Of a DNA stretch of 32,621 bases, positions 26,480 to 32,621 are shown in pieces; position 1 is the stretch's first letter; each line of letters opens with the position of its first letter. The notes under the pieces were generated by a model. It saw nothing but the letters and a program-made list of their open reading frames with translations. It did no database searches and had not been told where the DNA came from. The translations under genes were made by a program, and so were the position numbers. The stretch comes from Actinomadura soli (GTDB lineage: Bacteria; Actinomycetota; Actinomycetes; Streptosporangiales; Streptosporangiaceae), in assembly GCF_005889715.1 (NCBI RefSeq), contig NZ_VCKW01000076.1, positions 1 to 32,621 of the forward strand. The letters run 5' to 3'.

Positions 26480-26522
26480 AAGGCAGTGGGCCGACCGGGA
26501 TGCCCGGACGGCCCGCTGCCTT
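26480..26522. terminator. Bidirectional hairpin between ZIP and proX genes
   Basis: AAGGCAG-T-GGGCCG-A-CCGGG pairs with CCCGG-A-CGGCCC-G-CTGCCTT around the loop ATG. The stem has about 18 pairs with two mismatches. It lies between convergent genes, close to both stops. Confidence 0.9.
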
Positions 26523-26547
26523 GCAACGTTCCAGCGGAACGCCGCCG

Positions 26548-27435
26548 TCAGCCCGTCATGGACTTCGCGAACGCGGGGTTGCTCACCAGCCACTCGTTCA
26601 CGGCCTCGTCGGGCTTGCCCTTGTGCTTGTTCTCCATCAGGTCCTCGAGGGAGCCGAGCTGCCTGTCGTCCATGCGGAACTTCTTCAGCCAGGCGGTGAC
26701 GTCGGGCTGGTCCTTGCTGAAGTCCTCGCGGGCGACCGTGTAGATGCCGTCCGGCTTGCCCATGGCGCCCTTCGGGTCCTTCAGGTCACGGATGGGGAAC
26801 TTCGTGTACGCCCAGTGGGGCCGCCACAGCGTGACGACGATGTCCTTCTTCCCGTCGATGGCCTTCTTCAGCTCGGTGAGCATGGCCGCCGTCGAGGACG
26901 TCGTGACCTTGTACTCGTCCTTCAGCCCGTACGCGGGGAGCATCTCCTCCTGCGACACCCGGTACAGCCCGGAGCTCTTCTCGATGCCGACGATCTTGCC
27001 GCCGTACTGGCCGCCCTTGCCCTTGAGATCGTCCAGCGTCTGCAGCGGGGAGTAGTTCGGCACCGCGATCGTCAGCGGCGCCGAGTCGTACCGGGCGCTG
27101 ATCTTCTCCAGCTTGTCGCCGTACTGCTTCCAGTAGTCCTCGTGGGTGCCGGGCAGCCAGCTGTCGACGAACAGGTCGACGTCCCCCTTGGACATGCCCG
27201 CGTAGAGCGGTCCCGTGTCGAGGGTCTTGACCTCGACGCTGTAGCCCTTGTCGGCCAGGAGCTTCTTCCAGAGCGCGGTGGCGGCCTCGCCTTCGGCCCA
27301 TCCGGAGACCATGCCGATGGTGATGCTCTTGTCGTTCTTTCCGCCTGAGCCGGAGTCGTCGCCGCACGCGGTGACGCTCACCCCCAGTGTCAGCGTCATC
27401 GCGGCGACTGCCAGGCCCTTGAACTTGAAGCGCAT
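26548..27435 (-). CDS. proX: Glycine betaine/proline ABC transporter substrate-binding lipoprotein
   Basis: A 295-residue lipoprotein: signal sequence MRFKFKGLAVAAMTLTLGVS and lipobox VTAC with Cys24. The mature part is an OpuAC-type domain: SITIGMVSGWAEGEAATALW, DVDLFVDSWLPGTHEDYWKQ and TLWRPHWAYTKFPIRDL, rich in the Trp/Tyr residues that box quaternary ammonium groups. It captures glycine betaine, proline betaine or choline outside the membrane for the permease coded next door, in osmoprotection. The start at 27435 with GAAAGGACGGG is preferred over an upstream in-frame start. The 170-base gap to the permease gene could hold its own promoter; one 7-bp inverted repeat (27488-27519) was seen there. 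Confidence 0.94.
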   Translation of the reverse strand: MRFKFKGLAVAAMTLTLGVSVTACGDDSGSGGKNDKSITIGMVSGWAEGEAATALWKKLLADKGYSVEVKTLDTGPLYAGMSKGDVDLFVDSWLPGTHEDYWKQYGDKLEKISARYDSAPLTIAVPNYSPLQTLDDLKGKGGQYGGKIVGIEKSSGLYRVSQEEMLPAYGLKDEYKVTTSSTAAMLTELKKAIDGKKDIVVTLWRPHWAYTKFPIRDLKDPKGAMGKPDGIYTVAREDFSKDQPDVTAWLKKFRMDDRQLGSLEDLMENKHKGKPDEAVNEWLVSNPAFAKSMTG

Positions 27436-27605
27436 TCCCGTCCTTTCGTTGCTTGCCGAATGTGAGATGAGGGGGAGCAGGCTCATCGGCGTCCGTCCAC
27501 CCGTCCTGCTGGGGACGCCGGCCGTTTCACGGGACGCGACCGGGGCACGTGGGCCGACCGAGAGCCAGGGAGAAGCGGGGGGTGGCTCAGACCGACGAGC
27601 CCGTC

Positions 27606-28517
27606 CTAGGAACCGGCGGACGAACCAGCGGCGGCCTTGCCGCGCGCGAACAGGGCGCGCAACATGCCGGGGCCTTCACTCAGAGCGCCGGTCAGACGGT
27701 CCAGGTAGATGGCCAGCACGACCACCGCGATACCGCCCTCGAAGCCCTTCGCGACGTCCACCCGGTTGATGCCCTCCAGCACCTCGCCGCCGAGCCCGCC
27801 CGCGCCGACCATGCCCGCGATGACGACCATCGACAGCGACAGCATGATCAGATGGTTGATCCCGGCCATGATGGACGGCATAGCCAGCGGGATCTGGATC
27901 CGGGTCAGGATCCGGTTCGGCGGCGTGCCGAACGCCTCGCCCGCCTCGACCATCTCGGGGTCGACGCCGCGGATGCCGAGCTCGGTCAGCCGCACCCCGG
28001 GCGGCATCGCGAAGATCACCGTCGCCACCACGCCGGGCACGGCGCCGATGCTGAAGAAGAAGATCGCCGGGATCAGGTAGACGAAGGCCGGCATCGTCTG
28101 CATGAAGTCGAGGACCGGCCGGACGACCCGGCTCACCAGGTCGCTGCGCGCCGCCGCGATCCCGATCGGGACCGACAGGACCGTCGCCACCAGCGCCGAC
28201 ACGATCACCAGGGCCAGCGAGTCCACCGCCGGTTCCCACAGCTCCATGCTGTCGATCAGCAGGAAGCCCAGGATCGTGAACAGGCCGAGCTTCCAGCCGC
28301 TGATCGCCAGCGCCACCACGGCCAGAACCAGTGTCAGCCCCAGCGGCGGCAGCAGGTTCAGCGCGTCCGTCAGCCCGTCGACGGACGACTCGATCGCCGA
28401 GCCGATCCCGTCGAACAGCCACGAGAGGTTGTCGGTGCACCAGGTCACCAGGCTGTCGAACCATTCACCGACCGGCACCCGGGGCAGCTTCACCGCGTTA
28501 CTCACCGTCAACGCCAC
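27606..28517 (-). CDS. proW: Glycine betaine ABC transporter permease
   Basis: A 303-residue permease of the ProW/OpuAB type. A ~50-residue N-terminal part (WFDSLVTWCTDNLSWLFDGI) leads into TM helices PPLGLTLVLAVVALAISGW and LGLFTILGFLLIDS, then the transport domain with the EAA loop EAGEAFGTPPNRILTRIQIP that docks the ATPase. The GTG start at 28517 overlaps the end of proV by 20 bases; GTG at 28505 or 28493 are alternatives. The gene is intact, yet its ATPase partner is broken in this sequence, so the permease may be non-functional here unless another ATPase serves it. Confidence 0.92.
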   Translation of the reverse strand: MALTVSNAVKLPRVPVGEWFDSLVTWCTDNLSWLFDGIGSAIESSVDGLTDALNLLPPLGLTLVLAVVALAISGWKLGLFTILGFLLIDSMELWEPAVDSLALVIVSALVATVLSVPIGIAAARSDLVSRVVRPVLDFMQTMPAFVYLIPAIFFFSIGAVPGVVATVIFAMPPGVRLTELGIRGVDPEMVEAGEAFGTPPNRILTRIQIPLAMPSIMAGINHLIMLSLSMVVIAGMVGAGGLGGEVLEGINRVDVAKGFEGGIAVVVLAIYLDRLTGALSEGPGMLRALFARGKAAAGSSAGS

Positions 28518-29742
28518 TGCCCTTCTTCGCCGGCACCGGCTTCCGTTCCTCGTCCACCACCGAGTTGATCGCGCCGAGCGCCGCCAGCAGCGTCACCCGG
28601 GGGATCACGCCGAGGAGCCTGCCGTCCCCATCCGCGACGGGCACCGGCAGGTCGCTCTCCGCGCACCGGACGAACAGGTCGGCGACCGGCGTGTCCGGCG
28701 CGACGGGTTCCGGTTCCTCCAGGTCGATCAGGCCGTCGAGGCTCTGCGCGTTCTCCTGGACCGCGTCCGCGATCACCGTCGCGCGCACCCGCCCGACCAG
28801 CCTCCGATCGCGCCCGATCACGAACGCCGCCGACGTCTGGTGCTCCCGCATCGTCCGCAGCGCCGTCCGCGGCCCCGTCGACGCCAGCACCGTGACCAGC
28901 GGCTTCTCCATCACCGAGGACGCCGTCAGCACTCTGGTACGGTCCACATCCGCGACGAACCGGGCGACGTAGTCGTTCGCCGGATCGGTCAGGATCTCCT
29001 CCGCCGTCCCGATCTGGACGATCCGGCCCTCCCGCATCACCGCGATGCGGTCGCCGATGCGCATGGCCTCGTCCAGATCGTGGGTGATGAAGACGATCGT
29101 CTTGCCGAACCGCCCTGCAGATCCAGCAGCAGATCCTGGACTTCCCTCCGGATCAGCGGGTCCAGGGCGCTGAACGCCTCGTCCATCAAAATGATGTCGG
29201 TACCGCTCGCGAGCGCTCGCGCGAGCCCGACCCGCTGCTTCATACCGCCCGACAACTGGCCGGGAAGCATGTTCTCCGACCCTTCCAGACCCACCAGTCC
29301 GAGGAACTCGCGCGCCGTCTTCTCCCGCATTTCCTTCGGCACACCACGCACCTCAAGCCCGTACGCCGCGTTCGCGAGAACCGTCCGATGCGGGAACAGC
29401 GCGAAGTGCTGGAAGACCATGCTGACCTTGTTCTGCCGAAGCGCCCGCAGCGCCTTCGGTGGCAGCTTCGCGATGTCCTGACCGTCGATCTCGACGCGTC
29501 CGGACGTGACTCCCCAGCAGCCCGTTCAACGTCCGGATCAGGGTCGACTTCCCGGACCCCGACAGGCCCATGACCACGAAGATCTCGCCCTGCCGGACCT
29601 CGAATGTGGCGTCCACCACCGCCGGTGTTACCCCGAGTTACCGGACCGCCGTCAGACCGGCGCCCGCCTTGAGTTTCCGCTGTGCCTCGGCCGCCTTACG
29701 GCCGAAGAGCTTGGTGACGCTTTCCGCGCGGAGTACTGACAC
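28498..29742 (-). pseudogene. proV: Glycine betaine ABC transporter ATPase, broken by a stop codon and two frameshifts
   Basis: From GTG 29742 (after GAAAGGAG) the product begins VSVLRAESVTKLFGRKAAEA. Codon 35 is TAA (29638-29640), where Glu is expected between LTAVR and [14 protein letters not shown]. Walker [10 protein letters not shown] follows. One extra base in the run at 29512-29515 shifts the frame; the next part has HFALFPHRT, the signature [15 protein letters not shown] and Walker [14 protein letters not shown] missing base near 29108-29116 returns to the first frame: [20 protein letters not shown] and a CBS-domain pair (VMEKPLVTV, LFVRCAESDLPVPVADGDG). All ABC motifs are otherwise intact, so decay is recent or partly sequencing error. 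Stop TAA at 28498. Confidence 0.88.
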
Positions 29743-29848
29743 GATCTCCTTTCGGGTTCCCACGTCGCTGCGCGGAAACGGGTCGCCTCGTCGGGCGCCC
29801 GAGCTCAGCCAAAGACGCTGTCAACCAGACGCCAATGCCATGCGTCGC

Positions 29849-29867
29849 TTGAAACTACCCGTTTGAA
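29849..29867. promoter_or_regulatory. Inverted repeat TTGAAAC-TACCC-GTTTGAA in the proV-dcd region
   Basis: Arms match at 6 of 7 positions around 5 bases, about 110 bases upstream of the proV start, in the 176-base gap to dcd. It may be the regulatory site of the betaine operon. No convincing promoter pair was found in the gap. Confidence 0.4.
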
Positions 29868-29918
29868 GAACATGTTTCATCTTTTGGTGCCTTTCGTCAC
29901 GTTCACGTCACGATCGAA

Positions 29919-30494
29919 CTACACCTTCGTCCGATGGAAGTTCAGGTACGACCGCGACGGCGTGGGCCCCCGCTGATCCTGATACCGCGACCCGTACCGC
30001 GCCGACCCGTACGGGAACTCCGCCGGCGAACTCGTCCTGAACAGGCACATCTGCCCGATCTTCATCCCCGGCCACAGCTTGATCGGCAGCGTCGCCACGT
30101 TCGACAGCTCCAACGTCACATGGCCGGAGAACCCGGGGTCGATCCACCCCGCCGTCGAGTGCGTGAGCAAGCCCAACCTGCCCAGGCTCGACTTCCCCTC
30201 CAACCTGGCCGCGAGATCGTCCGGCAGCCCGAACACCTCATACGTCGAGGCCAGCACGAACTCCCCGGGATGCAGCACGAACGCCTCGTCGGGCTCCACC
30301 ACCACCATCCGCGTCAGATCCGGCTGCTCGATGGCCGGATCGATGTGCGGATACTTGTGGTTCTCGAACACCCGGAAGTACCGGTCCAGCCGCACGTCCA
30401 CACTGGACGGCTGAACCATCCCCGGCTCATACGGGTCGATCTTCACCCGCCCGGACTCGAGCTCGGCCCTGATGTCGCGATCGCTGAGCAGCAC
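29919..30494 (-). CDS. dcd: Bifunctional dCTP deaminase/dUTPase (dUMP-forming)
   Basis: A 191-residue enzyme making dUMP for thymidylate synthesis. It begins [20 protein letters not shown]; the active site is [20 protein letters not shown] followed by GHVTLELSN, with the catalytic Glu in VTLEL; the C-terminal lid is [11 protein letters not shown]. In the monofunctional E. coli enzyme the TAG of HSTAG is TAH; the HSTAGxIDPG form is that of the M. tuberculosis enzyme, which both deaminates dCTP and hydrolyses dUTP. The start is GTG at 30494 with only a weak ribosome site. It diverges from the tRNA-Gly gene, as in many actinobacteria. Confidence 0.95.
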   Translation of the reverse strand: MLLSDRDIRAELESGRVKIDPYEPGMVQPSSVDVRLDRYFRVFENHKYPHIDPAIEQPDLTRMVVVEPDEAFVLHPGEFVLASTYEVFGLPDDLAARLEGKSSLGRLGLLTHSTAGWIDPGFSGHVTLELSNVATLPIKLWPGMKIGQMCLFRTSSPAEFPYGSARYGSRYQDQRGPTPSRSYLNFHRTKV

Positions 30495-30573
30495 CCCGAA
30501 ACGCTATCCCACGACCACGCCCCACCCGACTTCCGGTACAGTATCCACAGCATGGCGCCCACGAGCGCCTCAC

Positions 30574-30644
30574 GCGGGTGTAGTTCAATGGTAGAACTTC
30601 AGCTTCCCAAGCTGACAGCGCGGGTTCGATTCCCGTCACCCGCT
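30574..30644 (+). tRNA. tRNA-Gly (anticodon CCC)
   Basis: A 71-nt cloverleaf: acceptor GCGGGTG/CACCCGC, D stem GTTC/GAAC with loop AATGGTA, anticodon stem TCAGC/GCTGA with loop TTCCCAA (anticodon CCC), T arm GCGGG-TTCGATT-CCCGT, discriminator T. CCA is not encoded. It reads GGG codons. Confidence 0.95.
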
Positions 30645-30654
30645 CCCAGCACAA

Positions 30655-30689
30655 AGGCCCAGGCCAGTGATATCACTGGCTCTGGGCCT
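30655..30689 (+). terminator. Terminator of tRNA-Gly
   Basis: AGGCCCAG (30655-30662) pairs with CTGGGCCT (30682-30689), and GCCAGTGATATCACTGGC fills the stem between them. It starts 10 bases past the tRNA 3' end and is followed by CTTCTGTTC. Confidence 0.9.
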
Positions 30690-30692
30690 CTT

Positions 30693-31029
30693 CTGTTCAT
30701 CACCCGCCGTCCCCGCTACGTGCCCGATGACGGCCGCCGGGCCGAGCATCCTGCTGGTGCCGGTACGTCCGCCAGCGGTCACGGGGTCGCGCCGCCGCCC
30801 AGGACGAGCCAGCGCCGCCGCGTCGAAGGCCATTCGCCAAGGACGTGCCCGTGGCTGAGGACTATTGCAATTCGTCACGGCCTGCACGGGGCGAGTGGTT
30901 CAGCGTGCGTTCCTGGGGAACCCCGTGGTTCCCCAGACCCCTCCGGACAGCTCCGTTCGTCTGTTACGGCCCGTGCTGGGAAGGGGGTGGGATCAGGCAG
31001 CAAGGAGCGCAGCACGATGGGCATGATGT
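30693..31029. other. Gene-poor stretch after the tRNA, with one hairpin
   Basis: No convincing gene in either strand; the short open frames lack family signals and ribosome sites. The one clear structure is a perfect 10-bp hairpin, CTGGGGAACC-CCGT-GGTTCCCCAG at 30913-30936, which could be the terminator of the minus-strand SUKH gene ending at 31030. Confidence 0.6.
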
Positions 31030-31536
31030 TCAGTAGTCGGATGACCAACTGCGGAATGCCGGGACAGGTCTCCACTCGTCGGTTGGACCGGGTAGTCCTG
31101 GGGCGTCGAGCTCACCTTTGAGCCAGGCAAGCAGCACCTCGGTCATCGTGCCCTTCAACGGCGGTCCCTGATCACCGTGGCGCGGATAAACGATTACTGT
31201 CCAATAATCGGGGTGGCCCTGGGTCAGCCACCCGACTCCGTCGGCATCGTTGGTGCAGGCGCAGACCAGAAGCCCACCCGGTTCAGGGTAGACCGCAAGA
31301 GGTTGATACTCGGGGAATTCTTCACGCAGATCGCTGTAGTCATCTGCCCACGTTCGTGCCTGGTAGGCCACTCCTTCCTCCGGATCGAGCGGGTCGTAAA
31401 ACCCGAGTTCGTCCGACCAGGCACCCGCGCCGTAGATGCTCATCAACGCCTCATAGTCCCGAGGCAGGCGCATGCCCAGCGCCTCATGTAGCTGATCCCA
31501 TGTCCACTCACCCCACTGGGGTCGAGGCGGCGGCAC
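31030..31536 (-). CDS. SMI1/KNR4 (SUKH) family protein
   Basis: A 168-residue SUKH protein: WTWDQLHEALGMRLPRDYEA then LMSIYGAGAWSDELGFYDPL, a core PEYQPLAVYPEPGGLLVCAC and GHPDYWTVIVYPRHGDQ, and a C-terminal helix TEVLLAWLKGEL. SUKH proteins are often immunity proteins that bind and block toxins delivered by neighbouring cells, or orphan copies kept as protection. No toxin is next to it. The GTG at 31536 is the first start codon in the frame; about 35 codons upstream (ATFDLLKGAAGAIF) are open and look coding but have no start, so the 5' end may be lost or mis-called. Nearby intergenic DNA is less GC-rich than the core genome. Confidence 0.8.
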   Translation of the reverse strand: MPPPRPQWGEWTWDQLHEALGMRLPRDYEALMSIYGAGAWSDELGFYDPLDPEEGVAYQARTWADDYSDLREEFPEYQPLAVYPEPGGLLVCACTNDADGVGWLTQGHPDYWTVIVYPRHGDQGPPLKGTMTEVLLAWLKGELDAPGLPGPTDEWRPVPAFRSWSSDY

Positions 31537-31636
31537 GAGCGAGAAGATCGCTCCGGCCGCGCCCTTGAGCAGATCGAAGGTCGCCCAGGTGGGCGGAGGG
31601 TGTCGGGAGCTATGCCTGTCAACCTTGAAATGGAAT

Positions 31637-32044
31637 CTAACCTAAATCGACAGCGGGGAATCTGCCGCCAATTATAATGATGCGTATAAAGTACAAGTAG
31701 GTTATTGCATACAATAGCCAGCCGAATGCGATAGCATACCCCACCCAGAGTGAGGTGATAACATTGGGACTCGGTGGGGTGGCAAAAATTCTAACCGTGG
31801 TGGTGTTGTACTTTTGGTCGATGGAAGCCTTATGAGTCTTGCCGTTGTGGTCGACATACTTCACATCGGTATATTCTATGACGAGCCCGCAATTCCCCTG
31901 AGGGCATTTGATCTCCTGGTGATGGCCAATGACGGTTGCCGTGTACCAGTTGCCCTGGATCATGAAGCGGACCGTGTCGACCGCCGCGTAGGTACACAAA
32001 ACTAAGAGGATAGATCCCACGAATACGAGCCACACCTTTAGCAT
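31637..32044 (-). CDS. Small two-TM protein, DUF3592-like
   Basis: A 135-residue protein: TM1 VWLVFVGSILLVLCTYAAV, an extracytoplasmic beta segment (NWYTATVIGHHQEIKCPQGN then LVIEYTDVKYVDHNGK) and TM2 SLWVGYAIAFGWLLYAITYL. The layout and the WYTATVIGHH strand recall DUF3592 proteins, whose function is unknown. Two Cys in IKCPQGNC may form a disulfide outside. The start ATG at 32044 follows AGAGGGAAA. Base composition is clearly lower in GC than the neighbours, with AT-ending codons (AAT, ATA, ATT), a sign of horizontal transfer. It lies behind a SUKH gene on the same strand. Confidence 0.65.
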   Translation of the reverse strand: MLKVWLVFVGSILLVLCTYAAVDTVRFMIQGNWYTATVIGHHQEIKCPQGNCGLVIEYTDVKYVDHNGKTHKASIDQKYNTTTVRIFATPPSPNVITSLWVGYAIAFGWLLYAITYLYFIRIIIIGGRFPAVDLG

Positions 32045-32240
32045 TTTCCCTCTGGGGGTGACAGACCGTCAAACGGACACAATTACCAGCGTAACAAACT
32101 TCCAGTACTCTCTGCAATCAATCCGTTGCTGACGGTGGCTTCGCAGCCTCCAGCCGGCGGGCCGGACGGGCACGCCTGCGCGTAACTGTCCGTTACACCA
32201 TCTCGCCGTTCGCGCGGGCACACCCTCCGGGACGGGTGGG
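32045..32240. other. Intergenic stretch
   Basis: No gene seen. It holds a small inverted repeat GTAAC-TGTCC-GTTAC near 32181-32195. GC rises from left to right, so the edge of the lower-GC patch lies here. Confidence 0.5.
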
Positions 32241-32261
32241 GTGCTAACGGCGGTGCTAACG
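32241..32261 (+). repeat. Direct repeat GTGCTAACG x2
   Basis: GTGCTAACG at 32241-32249 and again at 32253-32261, a 12-bp period. It precedes the next open frame and could be a regulator site or a remnant of a recombination end. Confidence 0.35.
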
Positions 32262-32561
32262 ACAGGGTCGGATGACCTTGGACAGGTGTGGACGCGCCGG
32301 AGGTTGCCGCGCTGGTCAGGAGACGTGTGGGGACTTGCCCGGATATGTCTGATCTTGCTTGTAATCAGGCAGGAGGGGACCGCACGGCGGGGACCTTGGC
32401 GTGTTGGACGACCGGGGCTGGGGTTCGAGTGGGTGGCGGTGCATCCGGGTCGTGTGTACGAGGGGGTGGTGGCGGCTCGCCTGGTTGGGTTGGGTCGAGG
32501 GGAGTTGCTGCGGGTGGAGTGTGTCGGGGTGCCTCCGCGTATGGGAGAGGACGAGGAATGA
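32241..32561 (+). CDS. Hypothetical small protein, start uncertain
   Basis: An open frame of up to 106 codons. The last ~60 codons (GFEWVAVHPGRVYEGVVAAR, GELLRVECVGVPPRMGEDEE) show strong G in third position and end with TGA overlapping the next ATG (ATGA at 32558-32561), which favours real coding. The first part looks less like coding and the GTG at 32241 lies in a direct repeat, so the true start is probably further in. No family recognised. Confidence 0.35.
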   Translation: MLTAVLTTGSDDLGQVWTRRRLPRWSGDVWGLARICLILLVIRQEGTARRGPWRVGRPGLGFEWVAVHPGRVYEGVVAARLVGLGRGELLRVECVGVPPRMGEDEE

Positions 32562-32621
32562 GGTCGCGCGATCTGGGGCCTGCGAGCGGGGGAAACGTCT
32601 CCCGTGTGACGGGTCTGCCTC
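32558..32621 (+). CDS. Start of an unidentified gene, cut by the window end
   Basis: ATG 32558 follows GAGAGGACGAGGA and overlaps the previous stop by 4 bases. The 21 visible codons read MRSRDLGPASGGNVSRVTGL, too little to identify. Confidence 0.4.
   Translation, partial: MRSRDLGPASGGNVSRVTGLP

Noticed and set aside
27436-27605. Riboswitch or promoter before proX
   Set aside because: Only a 7-bp inverted repeat with a long loop was seen; not enough to name a riboswitch.
30574-30644. att site duplicated in the window
   Set aside because: No second copy of the tRNA 3' end was found by eye within the window.
30636-30887. Small open frames on both strands after tRNA-Gly
   Set aside because: No ribosome sites, no motifs, and they overlap the terminator.

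Overview
This window looks like chromosomal DNA of a high-GC, GC-rich-third-position actinobacterium. The gene set (HspR-controlled dnaK operon, Mycobacterium-type bifunctional dCTP deaminase, ECF42 sigma factor with a DGPF partner, class F sortase, EtfD-like iron-sulfur protein) fits filamentous actinomycetes, perhaps a relative of Actinomadura/Streptosporangiales. The genus is a guess from gene style, not from any search.

Left part (1-7490): a frameshifted ECF sigma factor fused to an anti-sigma-like membrane tail; a PhoD-type phosphatase and an SDR/epimerase on the minus strand; a decayed SUKH (SMI1/KNR4) gene; then a tightly overlapping plus-strand operon of an MFS exporter, a YCII/DGPF protein and an ECF42 sigma factor.

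Middle (7491-9700): an AT-rich promoter island, then a four-gene cluster of three Roadblock/LC7 proteins and one PATAN/DUF4388-like protein, with no GTPase, kinase or DUF742 partner. The last gene runs directly into an 18-bp tandem repeat array that copies its own stop-codon context. This is the best candidate here for an undescribed regulatory module.

9757-16828: a five-gene heat-shock operon, dnaK-grpE-dnaJ-hspR-clpB, read leftward from a promoter with an HspR inverted repeat (HAIR). 17029-19868: a DoxX protein with a palindrome over its promoter, a secreted wall-type protein with its own lipoprotein class F sortase, and a second DoxX-like membrane protein behind a perfect 21-bp palindrome. 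19929-25570: a truncated ECF sigma relic, then beta-oxidation genes (3-hydroxyacyl-CoA dehydrogenase, thiolase) and an EtfD-like protein that would pass acyl-CoA dehydrogenase/ETF electrons to the quinone pool. 25656-29742: a ZIP metal transporter and a glycine betaine ABC system whose substrate-binding protein and permease are intact but whose ATPase gene carries a nonsense codon and two frameshifts. 29919-32621: dcd, tRNA-Gly(CCC) with a terminator, then sparse, partly lower-GC accessory DNA with a SUKH gene and a small two-TM protein.

Four genes are broken (ECF sigma, SUKH, a second ECF sigma, proV). Three of the indels lie in short C/G runs, so sequencing error must be ruled out for those, but the proV nonsense codon and the SUKH and ECF deletions look like real decay.
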